Assembly: GCA_026120185.1 (NCBI GenBank)
Contig: JANUWF010001059.1
Coordinates: 169,001-233,000, forward strand
From: Voacanga thouarsii
Lineage: Eukaryota; Streptophyta; Magnoliopsida; Gentianales; Apocynaceae
DNA: 64,000 bases
Reading direction: 5' to 3'
Notes under the pieces: generated by a model
Databases searched by the model: none
Told to the model about the DNA's origin: nothing
What the model saw: only the letters and a program-made list of their open reading frames with translations
Shown: positions 21,840 to 33,780 of the stretch, in pieces
Numbering within the stretch: position 1 is the stretch's first letter
Layout of the letters: each line of letters opens with the position of its first letter
Made by a program: the position numbers and the translations under genes

Positions 21840-22808
21840 CTTTATGGAGGAAAAACATGGCTAAGGTTCTGTACAAATTCTGGAAGAAAACAGCTTGGTT
21901 TTGAGCTCTCAAAACCGATTTTCGTACAGGAATTTTTCCTGCTTTGCTCCAGTTTGTGCAGTCCGAATTTGGGCAAGAAACTTTCAGATTTCAACTGATC
22001 CTAAAGACCATTTTTCTGGTAGCATTTGGGAGGAAATGTGAGCAATAATTTTTGACCTTTTGAAGGCACAACAAGTTGGAAAATTTCAGCTCATTTCATG
22101 AAGATAGATGAACTAAGTTAGAGGAAGAATTTCAGCAAGCTTTCAAGAGGGTTTTTCCCCTTGAATTTTTCCCACAAATCATTTACATTTTCCAAACCAT
22201 GAGAAGCCTTTTACTAGGACATTTTGATCCTAAAAGGCCTTAGTCCTCTACTGGATTTTTCTGGAAAGGAAAAGGATAGAACACCTTGCTCAAGCTAAGG
22301 AGTTGGAATTTAAGAAAAGTTAAAGATCAAGGGAGAATGAATTCCCTTTTGGCATTTCGCGAAGAACAAAAGAGTGAAGTGAGAATTCTCCTAACATGTC
22401 TCTCCTAGGACATCATCACCACATTGATCTAGGCCCTCATGGCCGAAACCATCCCTTTCCAAGCAAAATAAAATTTACTCAAGCTAAAGCTTCTATGATG
22501 GACTTTGAACCTTAGACCTCAAGAATTAATTCCAAGGCTCTAACCACTAAATCACAACAACTCTTGTTGTTATTTCTACTAGAAAAATTATTTCTTATTC
22601 AATCCACAAGCTATCACCTTATTTTCACCTCGGGCAAAAATTACCATTTTGCCCCTCTCACATATCACTCACCAACAAGACTTCAAGATAGTAAAAATCA
22701 AATTCAAAGCACATAGAAATCATATGAAAACATATTTTATCATGAAATAAAGCATGATATGCATCCTAACCCCCTTACTCTAAGGTTGGTCTTGACTGGG
22801 GTTCCACA

Positions 22809-22821
22809 ACCTCCCCTCCTT
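22809..22821 (-). other. Polypurine tract of element A
   Basis: On the minus strand this reads AAGGAGGGGAGGT directly before the 3' LTR start (TGTGGAACCCC). It would prime plus-strand DNA synthesis in such elements. A' has an equivalent at 49255-49268. Confidence 0.75.
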
Positions 22822-22854
22822 AGAAGAATTTCGTCCCGAAATTCAAGCGTACCT

Positions 22855-23616
22855 CTATTTCAGCTCGGGATACTTCCGCTTAACCCATTCTTCCGATTCC
22901 CATGTAGCATCCTGCGTGCCATGGTGCTCCCACTGAATCTTAACCATTGGTATCTGCTTATTCCGGAGGGTTTTGACACTGCGGTCCAATATCCGAACAG
23001 GCTTTTCCACGTAGCTCAAGTCCGGCTGCAACACTAACGGTTCCTCATTCAACACGTGACCGGGATCCGCATTATACTTCTTCAACTGTGACACATGGAA
23101 CACGTCATGGATACCCGTCAACCCATCCGGTAGGTCCAACCGGTACGCTACTGGTCCGATTCTTTCCTTAATAAAAAACGGCCCCAAATATCTCGGATTC
23201 AATTTTCCACCCTTCGGATGCTTCACAATCCCCCGGTTGGGTGATAGCTTCAGAAACACACGGTCCTCGACTTGAAATTCCAATTCCCTCCTCCGGTTGT
23301 CCGCATAACTCTTTTGCCGGCTCTGAGCCGCCTTTAACCTTTCTCGGATTAGCTTCACCTTATCCAACATCTCTTGCACACAAACCTCTCCGGTTTTGCT
23401 CACGTGTCCATCTTCCGTCCAACTCCAATACAACGGTACTTGACACTTGCGCCCATACAAAGCCTCGTAAGGTGCCATCCCGATCGAGGCCTGATAGCTG
23501 TTGTTATAAGATAATTCCGCGTAAGGTACGCATTCTATCCACTTGTCCCCAAAATCCAGTAACACAGTGCCCTCAACATATCTTCTAATATTTGGATTAC
23601 CCTTTCGATCGCCCAT
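22855..23616 (-). pseudogene. pol: Element A integrase C-terminal half with chromodomain-like tail
   Basis: A clean frame of 253 codons forming the last third of the integrase. It contains ECVPYAELSYNNSYQASIGM, then YEALYGRKCQVPLYW, the basic SRQKSYADNRRRELEF segment and the GPF.IKERIGPVAYRLDLP domain. The tail starts at RILDRSVKTLRNKQIPMVKI and ends DATWESEEWVKRKYPELK-stop at 22855-22857. The tail matches the chromodomain-like end of Tekay/Del-type chromoviruses, which may guide insertion into heterochromatin (family knowledge). The apparent Met is only the first in the open frame; the true protein is a polyprotein, and the upstream frame is shifted. Confidence 0.85.
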
Positions 23617-24150
23617 CGATCCGTGGATGCGCCGTCGTACCGAACTTCAAATTCGATCCCATTGCTTCCTCGGAACTTTCCCCAAAAACGAGAAGTAAAC
23701 CTCGGGTCTCGGTCCGACACTATGCTCGGAAGGTACTCCATGGAGTCGGACTATTTCTCGAACATATGTCCGAGCCGCCTTCTCCATGGAGTCCCTTACA
23801 TTTACCGGATAAAGTGGGCCGACTTGGTCGGCCGATCCACTACTACCCATATGGCGTCCTTCCGAGTCTTTGACATAGGGAGTCCGGTGACGAAATCCAT
23901 AGTCACCTCCTCCCACTTCCATTCCAGCACCGGCAATGGCCGCAATAGTCCCGCTGACTTCTTATGCTCGCTTTAACTTTCTCGGCAGGTGAGACAAGTC
24001 GATACGTACTTGACCACATCTCGCTTCATTCCGGCCACCAAGCATGCTCTCTTCAAATCTTGATACATCTTGACCTCTCCCGGATGAATTGCGTACTTGC
24101 TCTTGTGTGCCTCTTCCAAAATTCTCGACCCTTAGTTGTTGCTCCCCGGT
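23617..24150 (-). pseudogene. pol: Element A integrase zinc finger and catalytic core, frameshifted
   Basis: In fragments on the minus strand: the zinc-binding segment ([10 protein letters not shown] and CLTC, about 24120-23990), the core start ([20 protein letters not shown], about 23925-23865), RTYVREIVRLHGVP, and the second acidic region (about 23760-23680). A one-base shift near 24140, an extra G near 23985 and a missing base near 23970 move the reading between frames. The A' copy at 49906-50460 lacks the 23985 change, so these are copy-specific lesions. Confidence 0.8.
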
Positions 24151-25203
24151 ACACACAATCGATCTCTCGAAATGGAAAACTCCCGCCTCGTCCCGACGGA
24201 ATTCGCTAGTCGGTCGCTTAAGCTCCTTATCCTTAAAAATTTGAAACTCGGCGTTGCTTCGCTGAGCTTCCACTATTTCTTGCTTCAAGTCCGGCACCAA
24301 CTTCAAGTTGTTGATAGCAATCGCTTTGTCTCGCACTTCCGTCCTTCCGTCCAATACGTCCCGGACCACTTGCATTTCTTGCACCTTTAGCCTAGCCATC
24401 CCAACTTTTCTGCTTAGGGCGTCTGCCACAACGTTAGCCTTCCCGGGATGGTAGTTGATCGGGCAACGGTATTCTTCCAAGAATTCCATCCACCTTCGTT
24501 GCCTCAAGTTCAAATCCTTCTGAGTGAAGATATACTTCAGGCTCTTATGGTCGGTGAACACCTCGTACTCGGCTCCATACAAGTAGTGTCGCCATTTCTT
24601 TAGGGCGAACACTATAGCCGCCAGCTCCAAGTCGTGAGTAGGGTAGTTCACTTCATGCGGTCGCAACTTCCGTGATGCATAGGCAATCACTTTCCGGTCT
24701 TGCATCAACACCGCTCCCAGTCCTTCTTTCGAAGCGTCGGTGTACAGAGCGTAAGATTTGCCTTCCTCTGGTAGACTCAATACTGGTGTTGTCATCAGTC
24801 TCTTCTTTAGTTCTTGGAAGCTTTTGTCGCATTTCTCGTTCCACACAAACGGAACATCCTTTCTCAACAAACGGGTTATTGGCGATGCGAGTGTCGAGAA
24901 TCCCTTGATAAACCTTCGCTAGTATCCCGCCAAACCCAAGAAACTCCGGATCTCGGTAATATTCTCCGGCTGCTTCCAGTCTGATACCACTTCCACCTTG
25001 GTCAGATCTATCTTAATTCCCTCCTTGGTCACCACACGACCAAGGAATGCCACACTGTCCAACCAGAATTTGCACTTGCTGAACTTCGCTTACAGCTTGT
25101 GCTCCCTCAATTTTTCCAACACGAGCCTCAGATGCTCCGCATGTTCCTCTAGACTCTTGGAGTAGATCAAAATATCATCGATGAATACCACTACAAACTT
25201 GTC
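24151..25203 (-). pseudogene. pol: Element A RT second half and RNase H
   Basis: The RT catalytic box is intact as FIDD within [20 protein letters not shown] (about 25200-25140). It is followed by [20 protein letters not shown] and [19 protein letters not shown]. Two tyrosine codons have become stops (near 25093 and 24920). RNase H then runs clean from 24870: [48 protein letters not shown] and [10 protein letters not shown]. The order and spacing are normal for gypsy pol. Confidence 0.85.
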
Positions 25204-26925
25204 CCCGGAATATTCGGTGCATCAGGTCCATGAATACTGCTGGGGCGTTAGTCAACCCGAACGGCATTACTACGAACTCGTAATGCCCATATCGGGTGTT
25301 GAAGGCTGTCTTGGGGATATCTTCCTCTCTTATCCGCACTTGGTAATATCCTTGTCTCAGATCCAACTTGGAATAGCAACTGGATCCTTGCAGCTGATCG
25401 AATAGCTCGTCAATCAACGGAAGAGGATACTTGTTCTTAATCGTCAAATTGTTCAGCCCTCGGTAGTCAATGCACAGCCTCAAGGTCTCGTCCTTCTTCT
25501 TTACAAATAGCACAGGCGCTCCCCAGGGCGACGTGCTTGGTCTAATATAGCCTTGGCCAATGAGCTCCTCTAGTTGCTCTTTCAACTCTTTCAACTCTGC
25601 CGGCGCCATCCGATACGGAGTCCGCGATACTGGTTCCGCTCCGGGAACTAAGTCGATAGTGAACTCTACTTCTCGACCAGTAGGTAGAGAATCAAGCTCC
25701 GCTAGAAATACATCGGGAAAATCCTTCACTACTTTCGTGTTCTCCAGAGTACACTGGTCCTTAGGCTTGTTCATCACGTAAGCCAGATAACCTTTACAAC
25801 CTTGCCTCAATAATTTTCGGGCCTTAGCCCCTGCAATCAAGTACTTCAACTCTTTCACCCTCTTTCCATCGAATTCTAACACATCACAGCCCGGTCTGAC
25901 AAACTGAACTGTCTTACTCTTGCAGTCTACCCTAGCCCCATGCTTGGCTAACCAGTCCATCCCCAAAATTAAGTCATAGTCTTCAATGTCCAACATAATC
26001 AAATCTCCCTCTAGATTTTCTCTCCCCACCTTAACCTTACAATCCCTCACATATCGATCTGCTTGCACCATCTTCCCCAAAGGGGTGCTTACTTCTAAAA
26101 TGAAAGGTAGCTCCACTCCATCCCAACCCAAATGACATGCACACAACTTGTTATTATAGGAATGAGTAGAGCCATGGTCAATCAAAGCAGTAACGGATCG
26201 TCCTTGAATAGTGAACGTACCTTCCACCACCGCGGCATCAGCCCCAACTTCCTCTCTGTTGAGAGCGAATACCTTGGCCTTCACTTGTGGCTTTGGTGCT
26301 CCCCTTCCGGCTGCTCCCATAGCGTTGGCCCGGTTGGGTCCCGAGTTCTGAGCCGGGTTTCCCTGCCCGACTCGGTGTAGCTTAGGGCAGGTATTCCTCA
26401 GGTGGTTCGGGTCACCACAGTGGTAGCACTTCCTATCCCTTCCCTTGGACCAGCAATTCCTCTCGGTGTGGCCTTTCCTTCCACACTGCCTGCAGGACGG
26501 AAGGTTCGGTACATGTCCAGCCGGTGCTGTCCGGGTTTGCTTTTCCCAGTTCTGCCAGAGATGATTTGTAGGGCGCTTGTGGGATTGCTGCCTCGGAAAG
26601 TGTCCCTGTGGTTGTCTTGGTAGTTGGAAGGGCTTGGCCGCCATCCTGCTGCGGTCTTCATTCTCTGTGCGAGTAGCAGCGTCCACCGCCCCAGAGTAAG
26701 TTGTCGGTGGAGCAGGTGCCAAAGCTCTCCTTAGCTCTGGTCTTAGCCCCTTGACAAACTGCCTCGTCCGATTCTGCTCGGTGTCGACCAGTCTTCGGCA
26801 GTATTTCGACAACTGCGTGAATCGAGCCGCGTATTGAGCCACAGACATGCTCCCCTGCCTCAGATTCTGAAATTCGTCCTCCCGTTTCTCTACAATCCAC
26901 TGAGGGATGTACTCCGCCCGAAGGA
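25175..26925 (-). pseudogene. gag-pol: Element A gag C-terminus, protease and RT first half
   Basis: A long frame open on the minus strand from about 26925 to 25175, over 550 codons. It contains the [20 protein letters not shown] capsid block and two intact zinc knuckles ([14 protein letters not shown] and [14 protein letters not shown]). The linker [20 protein letters not shown] and a protease with [10 protein letters not shown] follow; the catalytic Ser/Thr position is His. Next come [12 protein letters not shown] and RT motifs [16 protein letters not shown] and [11 protein letters not shown], ending at [14 protein letters not shown] one-base gain in a G run near 25203 ends the frame just before the catalytic FIDD box. 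Apart from that shift and the odd protease site it is the best-preserved coding region here. Confidence 0.87.
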
Positions 26926-27408
26926 TTCAACGAAGTTAGACCACGTCCATTCTTGCTCATCCATTACCCAGTCCTCTTGGACCCGCTGCCACCACGCCCG
27001 AGCTGGTCCTCTTAACCGAAAAGCCGCAAACTTAACCATCCGCTCTTCTGAATACTGGAGCGTTGCGAAGATATCCTCCATTTGCTCGACCCACTGCTCG
27101 ACCTTCTGGTCTTGTTCTGCTTTTCCCATAAAGATAGGTGGTTGGAATTTCAAGAACTTCTCCAACGCCTTATCTTCCCCTCTAGGGTGCCTCCGCTCGG
27201 TTAGCGTCCGAAGAATGTCGACCACTTTGCTGAGTGTCTGACCTATTGACCCATCTATCGGGGCATCAGACCCCATGCCCATCACGGGATCACTTTGCCC
27301 GCCACCCTGATGGGGTGATTGCGTCTGTTCTGGTTCAACTTCCGGTGCTACCCGGTCTACCTCTGGAGTTCTTCTGGTGGAAGGAACTGCACGTCTCTTG
27401 GGTGCCAT
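26926..27408 (-). pseudogene. gag: Element A gag N-terminus
   Basis: The start is placed at the ATG at 27406-27408 (MAPKRRAVPSTRR), matching the MA[PL][RK]RR starts of G1 and C-plus. An in-frame ATG upstream at 27453 lacks that support. The capsid part includes KFLKFQPPIFMGKAEQDQKV and FAAFRLRGPARAWWQRV. A one-base loss near 26925 (CTTCGGGCGG where TTC-CGG-GCG is expected) separates it from the frame that follows. Confidence 0.85.
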
Positions 27409-27665
27409 TCTATACCATACCCCAAATGTTAAATGTATGCGCTCAAGTATCAAATCATTTTAGCGGTGTATGCATACAGAGTCAAGTATGAGTAGAAAGG
27501 AGTCAGATGCAACTTATTTTAAAGGATTGCTCATAAATTTCGATTTCAAAAATTAACTTGCATAATTTCGAAATTTGATAAAATGAACTTTAAGGAGTCT
27601 TAACATCTCAATTCATGAAAAGCTGTAAATAAACAAACATCCAAATCAAAATGACTCCTAGCTCT

Positions 27666-28199
27666 CTACTCCTCATCGGAATCCTCATCATCTGCCTCAT
27701 ATATCCAACCTCCGGTGTTTTTAGAGAAATCCACCCCCTCCCCGCTAGCAAATCCCTCCATAGGCTCCTTCCCAGGGCGCCTAGAACTCTCCTCGGCCTC
27801 AACTCGGCTGAAGAGAGGAATAAAGGAAGGTCTGGGTGGAGACTCATAGTCTATCTCCCCCGGGTCATCACTAGCTGCAGCTAAATCCACCTCGGGATTA
27901 GGAGGGTAGGGTTCGGGTTCCACTATCATAACATCATCCTCATTGTCAGAGCTTATATCTATCACCGGGATTGGAGGTGGTTCAAGGATCTGGACCTCGT
28001 CCTCACTGCTATCCTCCATCAAGTCAAGCTCATCATCACTATTATCCTCTATAGGGATATCCTCGACATCATTGTCATCCTCTATAGGGACAACTGGCTG
28101 AGGGGTAGGCTGGGGAACTGGAAGGTCCTCCTGATCTAGATAGTAGGGTGGGTGCCACTGTTGCCCTTTCCTTACTGTCCTAAGCAGTCTAACATCCTA
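27666..28199 (-). pseudogene. Acidic leader ORF of element A
   Basis: The minus-strand frame is open from 28199 down to the stop at 27666, about 175 codons. Order: basic start (VRLLRTVRKGQQWHPP), a proline stretch, then a strongly acidic region (DDNDVEDIPIEDNSDDELD and MEDSSEDEVQIL), ending GGWIYEADDEDSDEE. The position between PBS and gag and the layout match the G1 and C leader ORFs. The predicted start reads GATGTTAGA where ATGGTTAGA is expected; loss of one G would put the ATG out of frame, so this copy may lack a normal start. Function unknown. Confidence 0.7.
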
Positions 28200-28279
28200 C
28201 AGCATCAATAAAATAGGTTAGATAAGATTTGAACTTAAATAAATAAATCATATATCATCAATATTTGTCTATAACCTAG

Positions 28280-28291
28280 GCTCTAATATCA
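28280..28291 (-). other. Primer-binding site of element A
   Basis: On the minus strand TGATATTAGAGC, two mismatches from TGGTATCAGAGC, two bases from the right LTR. Confidence 0.85.
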
Positions 28292-28293
28292 CT

Positions 28294-31200
28294 GGTAACA
28301 CCCCGGAAAACCTAGGCCCGCCAGGGCCGGGGATGTCGCCCCGTCCAAAGGACAAGGGGTCTTTATAACTAGGTCACAAATAAAAATTGCTGAAATGAAT
28401 AATACTCAAGCTAAAAGAGTTTATTACAACCCAAAAATAAATACTTCCAAAGTACATCCATGAAATTCCAAAACAAAACTCATAATTAAAATCATCCACA
28501 CTCGTCTCCCAAAGCAGTACATAAAATCCAAAAACACATTCTCTTCCAATGTAGCTACTCACCCACAACAGGATCAACCTGAAATCATGATAAAAGGTGG
28601 TGAGACAGAAATCTCAATAAGTCCGTGTGTGCTTTGGGTGTTTAGCAGAAACAGTTCGTGGATGCAAAGTGTGAAATCTTTATAAGAGAAACATTGGCAA
28701 GCAATAAACATCAGTCAAAAGCAAGACTGGCGTTTTGGCTCTTCTAGCCATACATCAGTAATGAAATCAACCACTCGAAAGAAAGGGATATGGGTTACCA
28801 CACTTTGGGCCCCATAACCGGTCAGAATGCCTAACACGCTGTGCAGACTGACAAAAGTAGGTGATCGGCCTACTGGGCAAGATACTCCTCCTTCTCTATA
28901 CCCAAACAACCACCGAGTGTCCAATCCAGCAAAAACACAGTCACTTGACTGAAACAAAATAAACTACTAGCTCGGACCGGCACGACTCACTAGAACTGGC
29001 ATCTCATCTGGGAAGGACTCACCCCTCAGAGGTGGCCACCTACTGAGAGACTCACCCTAACCCTTCAAAGACTAGTCCTAATAGTCCACCCTTATTGAGT
29101 ACTTAACGACATTCCCCACTTGGGATAAAATGAACAAAGCATTTTTCTTCATGAAAATAACAATTTGAGGGTTTCCAAAGCTTTGCGAGAAATTAGTTTT
29201 AAAAAGAGTTTCAAGTTTGGAAAAATCTGCTCATTAACTTTGGAATAATTCCAGTGTTGGAAACAAAGATGAATTCAACCCTCAATTGCCTTCAAATAAA
29301 CGAGTGTCCATACACTCCATATTTAGCTTGCCATAAGAAAACATTTCACATCGACAGGTTTTATGCAGGAGCTTACCTGATTCTTGCTTACAATAACAAG
29401 GTCTCGGACAGATGACCTAACCCCACATGGGCAAATACAAATCTTAATCAGATTCAAGCCACAATCCACTTCTTCAATTTTAAATCAACTCAATTCACTA
29501 CTACCATGATCCTAGTGTCCCAAGCTTCAAAGCAAAACAATACTTGAATAGGTTTATAAGCTCAGTTTAATTTGTTATTTAAAATAATTAATGGATTAGG
29601 AAATAAATTCTAATAAGTTGAAAGTTTAAATCTTGTTAAGGAAAATTTAGAGTTTATTTGATCAAGAGCCCTTGGTGGTACTAGGTAAAATAGTGATTTA
29701 ATGATAGCTTAGTTGCTAGAAAATAATTGATAGCTAAAACTAGTTAAGATTAAATTTAATAAGTCTCTCTTGGAAAATAATAAGTAAATCCTTAAGGGTT
29801 TTGGTCTAGTAAATATTTTTATTAAGTATGAATCTTTTCCATAAGGCTTTAATTAATTTGCTTTATTTTAGATAATATTTATTTATTTTATTTTCTAGAA
29901 AAATCATTATTTTTTTTACTAAAATATCCTTTACATATATTATAATTCCAAATCTACCCTTCCTAGGGTTTTCGAAATTCTTTAGCAAAAATTATTAGTA
30001 AATATTTTATTCATGAAATAAAATTTGCTTAGGACAACTAGATCATGATCAAGATTCCATGGTCATAATCAATAACATACTCAATCCTTCAATTCATCAA
30101 ATCATACAAGTCTTGCACATAGGCATAGATCTAAATTTATTATTACTTGATTGAACCTCTACTAGCATAAACATGATCACGGCTTCAAAATTTAATCATG
30201 CATATAAATCCTATTCACCCATGGTGACATAATCTCTAGCATCCTTCATCACAAATACTACCTATGACATGCATCAAAGAGAGAGAGAGAGGAAGAGAAG
30301 AAGAGATCATTAGCATGCTTATTCATATAGGTTTTCATTAGAGATTAAGTTTGAAGAGGATGAAGTCGTTAGAATAAGTTTACCTTGAAGATGTTCTTGT
30401 CCAGAAATTTTTGCTTTGATCCGAAGTAGCAAGATGTTTGGAGGAGTTTGATGTTAATATTGGTGTTGATGGATTCATAGCAATAATTAGACTAAATCTG
30501 GAGATTTTCGTGAGGGTTTGAGGTGGTTTGGAGGGTTATTAGGTGTCGAGAAGAAGTAGGTGTTCTTGGTGTAGTGTGTGTGTGTTTTCTTGTTGCTTGA
30601 AGAAAATCGAGAGAGAGAGGAAGAGTTTGTGCAGCTGCCGATTTTTCTGAGGGAATAGGTCTGGCTGAATTCTAGTAGGGTTTAGAGAGTTGATTCTCTG
30701 ATTTGGAAGGGAAAAGGAAAGGTTAGTTGTTACAATCCTTGAAGAATATTTTTAGGAAGTGAATTTGGAAAGTAGATATCCTAAGAATATCTTGATTTTT
30801 CTGGACAGCTTTGAAGTCTGCCATGGCTGATTGTTTGGACAGAATTTCGTGGGATTAATGCTGACTTATGGAGGCTTATGGTGGCTGAAAGTAGGGTGTA
30901 CAATGATGAAGAAGAAGTCTGGTCCATTGAGCAAAATATTATGGAAGGTTGCTAAATAAGATGACTGAAATTTTGGAAACCAATCATGCTTAATTGCAGG
31001 AATTTTGTAGAGAGATTTTCGGACAGCCATTGATGGAATTTCATGCAGAAGTTCAAGGGGCCCAATGGAGCTCTTTTGGGGGAGGTTTAAGGAAGGTTTT
31101 TGCAGAAGTAGCTTGGTGTTTCAGTTGGAAGAAGAAGAGAAAACGAGCTGGACAAAAATCTGCACAGGAATTTTCGCTGTACAGTGAATTTCCTAGCAGA

Positions 31201-32249
31201 TTTTCGTCTGCTACTTCCAGCTGTTTTACAGAGAGTTTTGAAGGGGATTTTAGGGGTATTCAAGGCTGGTTTCCAGCCTTCTTTATGGAGGAAAAACATG
31301 GCTAAGGTTCTGTACAAATTCTGGAAGAAAACAGCTTGGTTTTGAGCTCTCAAAACCGATTTTCGTACAGGAATTTTTCCTGCTTTGCTCCAGTTTGTGC
31401 AGTCCGAATTTGGGCAAGAAACTTTCAGATTTCAACTGATCCTAAAGACCATTTTTCTGGTAGCATTTGGGAGGAAATGTGAGCTAGAATTTTTGACCTT
31501 TTGAAGGCAAAACAAGCTGGAAAATTTCAGCTCATTTCATGAAGATAGATGAACTAAGTTAGAGGAAGAATTTCAGCAAGCTTTCAAGAGGGTTTTTCCC
31601 CTTGAATTTTTCCCACAAATCATTTACATTTTCCGAACCATGAGAAGCCTTTTACTAGGACATTTTGATCCTAAAAGGCCTTAGTCCTCTACTGGATTTT
31701 TCTAGAAAGGAAAAGGATAGAACACCTTGCTCAAGCTAAGGAGTTGGAATTTAAGAAAAGTTAAAGATCAAGGGAGAATGAATTCCCTTTTGGCATTTCG
31801 CGAAGAACAAAAGAGTGAAGTGAGAATTCTCCTAACATGTCTCTCCTAGGACATCATCACCACATTGATCTAGGCCCTCATGGCCGAAACCATCCCTTTC
31901 TAAGCAAAATAAAATTTACTCAAGCTAAAGCTTCTATGATGGACTTTGAACCTTAGACCTCAAGAATTAATTCCAAGGCTCTAACCAATAAATCACAACA
32001 ACTCTTGTTGCTATTTCTACTAGAAAATTTATTTCCTATTCAATCCACAAGTTATCACCTTATTTTCACCTCGGGCAAAAATTACCATTTTGCCCCTCTC
32101 ACACATCACTCACCAACAAGACTTCAAGATAGTAAAAATCAAATTCAAAGCACATAGAAATCATATGAAAACATATTTAATCATGAAATAAAGCATGATA
32201 TGCATCACAACCCCCTTACTCTAAGGTTGGTTTTGACTGGGGTTTCACA
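28294..32249 (-). repeat. 5' LTR of element A (right copy)
   Basis: Starts GGTAACACCCC (first T changed to G) beside the PBS and ends GGGGTTTCACA at 32249. It contains TTGAGTACTTAA (29095-29106) and the hairpin (31262-31280). Compared with the left LTR, about 300 bp are missing between ATGCATCAA (about 30276) and a shortened GA run (30278-30292). The deletion therefore ends in the microsatellite. Confidence 0.87.
31262..31280 (-). other. Conserved LTR hairpin, A right copy
   Basis: AAGGCTGGTTTCCAGCCTT, identical to the copy at 21821. Confidence 0.65.
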
Positions 32250-32767
32250 ATAATTCTCCTATTGCTAACCATAATCATGAACATAGACTTTAACACCAAT
32301 CCACAAACCATTCAATTCATGAATAAAAGCCTAGATCCATATCTACCATCACATGATCCAAACTCCACTAAACATACTCATATTCATGGCTTCAACAAGA
32401 ATACAAGAACATAAAACCCTATTCACCAAAGATGACATAATATCTACCATGCTTAATCATCCACACTAACTCACGACATGAAGAGCATGCAACAAACCCT
32501 AAAACATCATAAAACTCAACCATGACAAATCATCCTCATACTTCAATCCCAACTCCATCATATGAACACATACTCAATCACCAATCATATTCCATCCTTT
32601 TCTAATTACATCTAAGAGACATGATTTTAAAATTAAGGAGAGGGTTAAAGAGACATGCTCAAATGATGACTACCTTGATGAAGTCTCAAGATAGTCCACA
32701 CGCTTGGAAGACTTGATCCGACCAAGAAGAAGAGGAGAAAATGGCCATGGTTGAAACAACCATTTCG

Positions 32768-32769
<2 letters not shown>

Positions 32770-32814
<45 letters not shown>
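32770..32814. repeat. (GA)n microsatellite in the B-like LTR tail
   Basis: About 22 GA units, (CT)n on the element strand, about 1.92-1.97 kb from the LTR start. Confidence 0.95.
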
Positions 32815-32817
<3 letters not shown>

Positions 32818-33761
32818 GTGAGAGAGTATTAGAATATTTCAATAAAGATCGAAGAGGAAGAAAGATGAACATAATCGTTCATGTTTACCTTGAGAGTGTT
32901 CTTGAGTCTTCAAGAAAATTCTGGTATTTTTATCCGAAAGTAGAGTCTTAATTTCAGCATTTGATGTTATAAATTACAGAAATGGATTCTAGAGGATGAG
33001 TAGATGTGATCTGGAGTTTTTGGAGAAGATTGGAGGTGCTTATAGTAGTTTTAGGCTTAAAGAATGGTGGTGTGTGTTCTTGGTTTTCTTAGTGTTCTTT
33101 GGAAAAATGGAGAGAATGGAGGAAAGGCTGGACGAAATCTGTTGAGTGGTGTTGGCCGAATGGATGGAAGAATCCTTGTGATTGAATTTTCAAATTAGGG
33201 AAAAGAAGGAAAGTTGGTTGTTTGAAATTCAAAAGGAGTAATTTAGGGAGTGAATTAAGGTAGAAAATATGGTAAGAATAGCTTAGTTGATGGAGGTTCT
33301 TGGAGCTGCTATGACCGACTAGATTGTGCTGGAGTTTTGTTGAGTTGAATGAGGTTTGAATGAGCTATAGGGTGGCCTAATCATGGAGTGCAATGGTGGA
33401 GGAAATTTCTAGTTGGTTGAGGCTTAATCCATGGAAGTTTTCATAGTGTAATTTGCTGGAATTTTGAATTCCAAATGAAGGCTTGATTGTAGTGATTGAA
33501 GGAGTGATTTAAGGAGTGGCTATGGTGTTCATTGCATGCAGATTAATGGAGAAATTGGTGAAGTTCAGTTCATGGTTGACTAATGTTGGTTTTACAGAAA
33601 ATTGGAGTGAGTTTCGGATAGGGTTGAAGAGGGAACAAGGCTGGAATTTCTGGTTGTTCATTCAAGAGGTTTGTTGGAATTTTTGTGCAGATTTTTCTGC
33701 AATGTTCCAGCCGACTTGCAGAAGGTTTGAAGGGGTATTGGAGGGTCCTTTAAGGCTGGTT

Positions 33762-33780
33762 TCCAGCCTTCTTTATGGAG
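33762..33780 (-). other. Conserved LTR hairpin, B-like LTR copy
   Basis: AAGGCTGGTTTCCAGCCTT with perfect arms, in flanking sequence that differs from the A copies. Confidence 0.65.

Larger units (their letters stand above)
20486..22808 (-). repeat. 3' LTR of element A (left copy, outer end missing)
   Basis: Ends ...GGGGTTCCACA at 22808 next to the polypurine tract. It contains (GA)n at 20811-20852 and the hairpin AAGGCTGGTTTCCAGCCTT at 21821-21839. The 103-residue open frame at 21553-21864 is repeated at 30994-31305 only because both LTRs descend from one sequence; I see no domain in it. Confidence 0.85.
20486..32249 (-). mobile_element. Gypsy element A, nested in the B-like LTR
   Basis: A minus-strand element with left (3') LTR 20486-22808 truncated at its outer side, a polypurine tract, integrase, RNase H, RT, protease, gag, an acidic leader ORF, a PBS and right (5') LTR 28294-32249. 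The shared LTR portion (20811-22808 against 30279-32249) differs at only about 30 sites by eye, under 2 percent, making this the youngest element in the window. The genes are nearly complete but carry several single-base indels. Confidence 0.85.

Noticed and set aside
21553..21864. 103-codon frame repeated nearly unchanged at 30994-31305, suggesting a conserved gene
   Set aside because: Both copies lie in the paired LTRs of one young element, so identity reflects recent common origin. The A' LTR has no matching intact frame.
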